This document shows positions 60,076-64,000 of a stretch of DNA of 64,000 nt, in pieces. Below the pieces are notes generated by a model. That model was not told the DNA's origin. It saw only the letters and a list, made by a program, of their open reading frames with translations, and did not search any database. This DNA comes from Roseomonas sp. E05 (GTDB lineage Bacteria; Pseudomonadota; Alphaproteobacteria; Acetobacterales; Acetobacteraceae), in contig NZ_JASIRT010000018.1 of NCBI RefSeq assembly GCF_030063475.1, positions 24,659-88,658 on the forward strand, in the 5' to 3' direction. Positions within the stretch are counted from its first letter, which is position 1. The number at the start of each line of letters is the position of its first letter. The translations under genes and the position numbers were made by a program.

Positions 60076-63000
60076 GTCCGTGCCTCCTGAAGGGCCTTGA
60101 TAATCCTCGAGACTGTCTCCCCGACTTGGTCGGTTCCTGGATCGAACCGGATCAGCGCCCAGCCGGTCCCCTCATGGGCCGTCTCAGCGACGGCGACGCG
60201 CGGCTCCACCCATCCGAACTCCATCATGCCGATCACGCGGCTACCCGCGAGCAGGTCGTCCCCGATCCGGTCCGGCCCGGGGGTTTCCGCCGCGATCAGC
60301 GCGTCGATCAACGGGTGGAACGCCTCGTCGCATAGGGCGCGCGCCTCCTCCCAAGCGGCCGTGGGCGGCACCCCTTCTGGCTCCGCGACCGGCTCCGACA
60401 TGTCCGGCGGCGCTAGCGTGTCGAGCCCGTCGACTTCGACATGGAGTCCGCGCACCCCCTGGAACAGGTTCACGACCCGCCAGAGCCCGCGCCACGCTTC
60501 CGTATAGAGGGCCTTCGCGGCTGGGATTTCGCCTGGGTCCGGCAGGACCGCACGAAGAAGGAGCCGGACGTCGCGGTCGGACTGCGCCCATTCCGTCGGC
60601 GAGATCTTCTGGCAGGCCAGATAGAGGTCGAGCGCCCCGACACCTACATGTTCCGCGAGCCCCGGTGAGAGCAGGAACAGCCGCCCCGCCTCGGAAAGGG
60701 CCGCCTGTCGAGGGAGTTGATCGAGCGGCCGCCCCGCCTTCACGAGCCCCCGGACCAGGATGGAGCGGATCGCCGCCTCGATGTCGGTGCCCCCATCGAG
60801 GAAGCCCCTGAGCGCCTCGAGCGTGCTGACCGTCTGAAGCGCACGGACCGCCTCCGCGTGTGGGGCGAGAAGCGGGTGTGCCAGAGCCCTTCCGAGGGGG
60901 CCTGTCATCTGCGTCCCGAGGGCGGTCTCGGAGAGCGGGTTCAGGTAGCCGCCGTCCTCCGGGTCCAGGTCTCGCCAGGACAGGGTCCAGACCCGCACCT
61001 GCCCGGACCGGATCATCAGCATCCGGTCCAGAAGGTCCTGCGCCACCGTGCCCGCGTGATACTCGATCCCGTCCATCTCGATTACGACCGGCAGCCCACC
61101 GCCGCGGCCGACGGGCGTGACCAGGAAGTCGATCCTCTTGCGAGGGAGGCCCCGAAACCGAGCGTCGATCTGCACCTGCGGCTCGATCGTCCAGAGGCGC
61201 GGCGCGTCCGACCGGCCCGCGCGCAGCACAAAGCCGCGACGTCCACCCGGAAGGACCTGCGGGGTTAGCGCCCCGTCACCGTAAAGGTCGGAAAGGGCCC
61301 GTAGGAGCCGCTTCTCGAGCACGCTCTCGACCAGCGCCCCCCGGATCGACTCGTCGATCCCGGTCTCGGTCCGGGTCAAGCTGTCCCACTTTTGGAGGAT
61401 CGTCTCCATCATCTGCCGCGCCCGGTCCCGGTCCGGCTCCCCTGGTCCGAACTGGGACCGGTACGGCTTCACGCAACGGAAGCACCCGTTCCGGTCCGGC
61501 TCCTGGTTGCAGGGGCAGTCTCGGAGCCCCTCCGCAGCGCGGCTGATCACCGCGCGCATCGTGTCCGGATGCTCAGCGATCTGGCGCAGATAGCCTGAGC
61601 CGCCGGGGACGGAGTCGTAGAGGTAAAGACTCCGGACCGTGGCCATCCCGTTCAGTTGCGCCTGGAAGATGGTGGACCGGATATGATCCACTTTGCCCGC
61701 GAAATGACGCCGCATCCCGAGGTTGATCGCCGCAACGAAGCTCTTGAGGTCATCGTCATCCGCGTCGCCGACCACCGGGATCACGATGCGGATCGCCTCT
61801 GTGTCAAACTTCCGCATCAGGAACACGCCTGTCTCCCAACGGTCCCGGTGCAAGTCCTGATCCCGCATCGCAACGCAATTCGGCGGGTGCGTCCCGCGAT
61901 CGTCCGCACCGCGTGGTGGACCCTGGAGTGACCCGCAGTGGCGACAGATCTGGAACGGCTGCGCAGGCCGGCGCTCCCCCGCAATCCTCGGACCTGGCAG
62001 GCTGGACTTCTGGCCGAAGTTGAAGTCCCGGAAGGTGCAGTGAGGGAGGAACTCAAACCCAAACGGGGCGCCGTTGTCCCGGCTCGTGAACCAAGAGGTG
62101 GCGATGTCCTCCGGCCCGTGGAACGGCATCAGGACACGGTCGAACTGGCGCTGGTCCCGCTGATCTCCGTCGCGGATCGCCGCCTTTTCCTCGCTGTCCA
62201 CGGCGATGACCGACTTCAGCTGGACCACGTTGTGCTCGGAGCCGCTGTCCGACCACATCTCGTCCCCGCATTTCGAGCAGGTGCGGGCTTCCGTCCCCTC
62301 GATCCGATGCGCAACATGGGAGCAGGCGGGGCAGAAGGTCCAGGCGGTCAGGTCCTCCTTGCCCATCTCGATCCGGTCGATCTGGACCTGGCGACCGTTG
62401 GCGTAGAAGAACTGCCCCGGTGCAAGCTCCGATAGGGCAGAACTGGCCGGACGGGAGTATTCCTTGTGCAGGAGGCCATCCTCGTCGCGCGCGACAGCGC
62501 CGTCGTTGCGCCGCGACAGGATCGAGGTCAGCTTCACCCCCTCTTCCGGGAAAGCGTAATTCGGCAAGATCCCCTTGTCGGTCAGGAACTTGATCACCGG
62601 CACGTCGTCGATCCCGCTGCGGATCAGCCGGTTGATCTCGGTCCGGTCCCGGTTGAGGTCCTGCTCGCGACGCTGATACTCCTCATCTGTCAGCTCGGCG
62701 CGGCGCTTCTGGAGCCGCTTGAGCTCCTTCGTCGCCTCCTCCCGCTTTTCCACGAGCCGGGCCCGCTCTGTCGCAGCCGCGTCGAACGCCTCCCCGACGC
62801 GCCACCCGATCGATTTCGGGTCCGTCCCGGTTAGGTAGGACCGGATCCGATCCGCCAGATCTGTCCGGTCCCGGACCTCCCGCGGCAGGCCGGAAAGGAA
62901 CCGGTCCGCCAGCTCCGGCCCGGTCTCGCGCACCAGCTCAAGCCATTCGATCGGGAACCCCTGGGTCACGCCTGAAGTCCGGCGCTTGAGCACGTCACGG

Positions 63001-63910
63001 ACCTTCCCGTAATCCCCGCTGACGGTCGAGCCGAACACGTAGACGTCCAGGGTGAACGCGGTCACCTGGCGAAGAAGTACCTCCTCCGCCGCAAGGAACA
63101 CGCCCGGCGGCCGGACCTGGCCCGCGAGCATCGGGGTCGGGTTCTCCCAGAACTGGAGGTCGTGCGCGCGCGCATTCGCAAGGACCATGTTCAGCGCGTT
63201 CCCGTCACGCCGCCCGCTCCGCCCCATCCGCTGGACGTAGTTCGCCTCCTCCGGAGGAACGGAACTCAGAAGCAGGGTGGACAGGTCCCCGAGGTCGATC
63301 CCCATCTCCAGGGTCGGGGTGGCCGAGATCAGGTTAGGGGCCCAGCGTGTCTCCCCCTTGATGAACCCGGTCTCGACCCGCAGCCGCTCATCCGTCTCGA
63401 GGATCCCGGTATGCTCCCGGGCGACCACCCTATGATTGCGGTCCGAGCGGAGGGATCGGCGCAGCGCGGGTCTGTCAGGTTGCTTCGTGCCGGCGAAGTG
63501 CCCGTCGCAGCCTATTCGAGTGCACGGGGATCCGATGAGGATCTTCGCGTTCTCTGCGAGCCCGGTTTCGCGCCGACTGCACCGGTCGCAGGTGAGCCCG
63601 ATGGTCGCGGTAGAAACTGTCACCCGCTCCGGCACCAGGAGCCAGGCGTGCCGGTTTTGGCCCTCCGGCCCGTTGACGCGCCGTACGATATCGTCGGCCT
63701 CAAGCCGCTGCAGCAGGATCGGGTAGATCGTGTCCGGGTCCATCCCGTAGCGCAAATCCGACGGGCCGATCGTCCGGAACAGCCAGTCCCGGTACCAACT
63801 GGCGGTTCCGGTCCGGGTAATCCGTTCGAACCCGATCGGCGGCTGGCCGAGGGTCACCGGGATCGGGGCCAAACCCCGGCGTGGAGTGAACCCCTGAGGC
63901 TGGACCACGA
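60072..63910 (-). pseudogene. DUF1998 SF2 helicase with PD-(D/E)XK-like nuclease, 5' end lost to an IS
   Basis: Large helicase fragment (1278 residues from GTG 63908). A zinc-finger-like region (C107, C110, C129, C134) comes first. Only the second RecA domain is left: motif V SATPTLEMGIDLG (195-207) and motif VI QRMGRSGRRDG (226-236). Walker A and DEAD are missing. A coiled coil (about 380-430) and a zinc ribbon (C526/C529, C544/C547) follow, then DUF1998 (LYLYDSVPGGSGY 761-773, C798, C800, C809, C812). A PD-(D/E)XK/DUF559-like module (about 855-985; Asp927, Glu944 and Asp946 in VVIEMDG) comes before a long unassigned C-terminus. The frame meets a TGA inside the IS end, so the 5' part lies beyond the element. 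Overlaps the SF1 helicase start by four bases. Confidence 0.72.
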
Positions 63911-64000
63911 TGGGTCAGAACTAAGCCACCTGCCGGACCAGTTGGTGTTCGAACTCTTCGGGTGACCGGTAGCCAAGCGCCGAGTGGAGGCGCCTGGCGT
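63911..64000 (-). mobile_element. End of an IS3-family insertion sequence (partial)
   Basis: The boundary is set at about 63911, where the plus strand reads TGGGTCAGAACTAAG; on the minus strand the element ends in ...CTGACCCA, fitting the TG...CA termini of the IS3 family. The transposase gene runs right up to this end. The other end and any target duplication are outside the window. The element sits inside the DUF1998 helicase gene. Confidence 0.72.
63921..64000 (-). CDS. IS3-family transposase (OrfB), C-terminal 25 residues
   Basis: The last codons of an OrfB-type DDE integrase: RLHSALGYRSPEEFE followed by HQLVRQVA and a TAG stop at 63921-63923. RLHSALGYRSPEEFE is the hallmark C-terminal segment of IS3-family transposases. 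The gene continues outside the window. Confidence 0.85.
   Translation of the reverse strand, partial: ARRLHSALGYRSPEEFEHQLVRQVA

Noticed and set aside
60072..63910. Naming the helicase DrmA (DISARM) or DruE (Druantia)
   Set aside because: The DUF1998 part is shared with both, but the first RecA domain is missing and no methylase, DrmB, DrmC or Dru partners are visible. The name would go beyond the evidence.

Overview
The window is a G+C-rich chromosomal segment of an alphaproteobacterium. The gene orders dusB-ntrB-ntrC-ntrY-ntrX then hfq-hflX, the sdhE/mfd pair, and protein sequences throughout look most like Acetobacteraceae of the Roseomonas type. That assignment is inferred from gene content and composition, not from a search. 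About 50 genes, three tRNA genes and one IS end are visible.

Layout. (1) 1-11069, plus strand: end of dusB, the two nitrogen two-component pairs NtrBC and NtrYX, a D-amino-acid transaminase, a HAD phosphatase, hfq, hflX and an inositol-monophosphatase-like gene. (2) 11095-20912, minus strand: mazG, an MBL hydrolase, tatD, metG, holB, tmk, a D,D-carboxypeptidase, an RlpA-like lipoprotein, an MltB-type lytic transglycosylase and an LpxR-like outer-membrane barrel. This is a tightly packed housekeeping and cell-envelope run. (3) 21008-33561: tRNA-Ser(UGA), a YdjM-like membrane protein, a FrnE-type DsbA protein, mfd, sdhE, recG, then an ABC exporter cassette with GldG-like and DUF4340 proteins and a NUDIX hydrolase. 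(4) 33568-41225, minus strand: msrP, a GT39 and a GT2-GtrA glycosyltransferase, tRNA-Lys, a cyclophilin, coaD and gyrA. (5) 41377-46641: a complete fructose phosphotransferase operon fruB-fruK-fruA. (6) 46755-53090: ssb and uvrA, divergent around a LexA-type box, then a tonB-exbD-exbB operon with a small secreted protein.

(7) 53091-56934 is an A+T-richer accessory stretch. It carries a ubiquitin-like sulfur carrier, an E1-like activating enzyme fused to rhodanese, and an NAD-dependent sugar epimerase/dehydratase. It has structured leader DNA and ends in two perfect tandem hairpins. The sulfur carrier and its activator are clear; the product they serve is unknown.

(8) 57235-64000 begins at tRNA-Ser(GCU) and looks like the edge of a decaying defence island. 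It holds a C-terminal remnant of an Mrr-type restriction enzyme, an intact SF1 (UvrD-like) helicase with a RelE/ParE-like N-terminal domain, and the C-terminal 1278 residues of a DUF1998 SF2 helicase. That helicase carries a PD-(D/E)XK-type nuclease module. It is cut off by an IS3-family element whose end lies at about 63911 and whose transposase C-terminus runs off the window. The helicase pair is the best candidate for a poorly described system. It resembles helicases of DISARM (DrmA) and Druantia (DruE) in its DUF1998 part but is not accompanied here by the partner genes of either.
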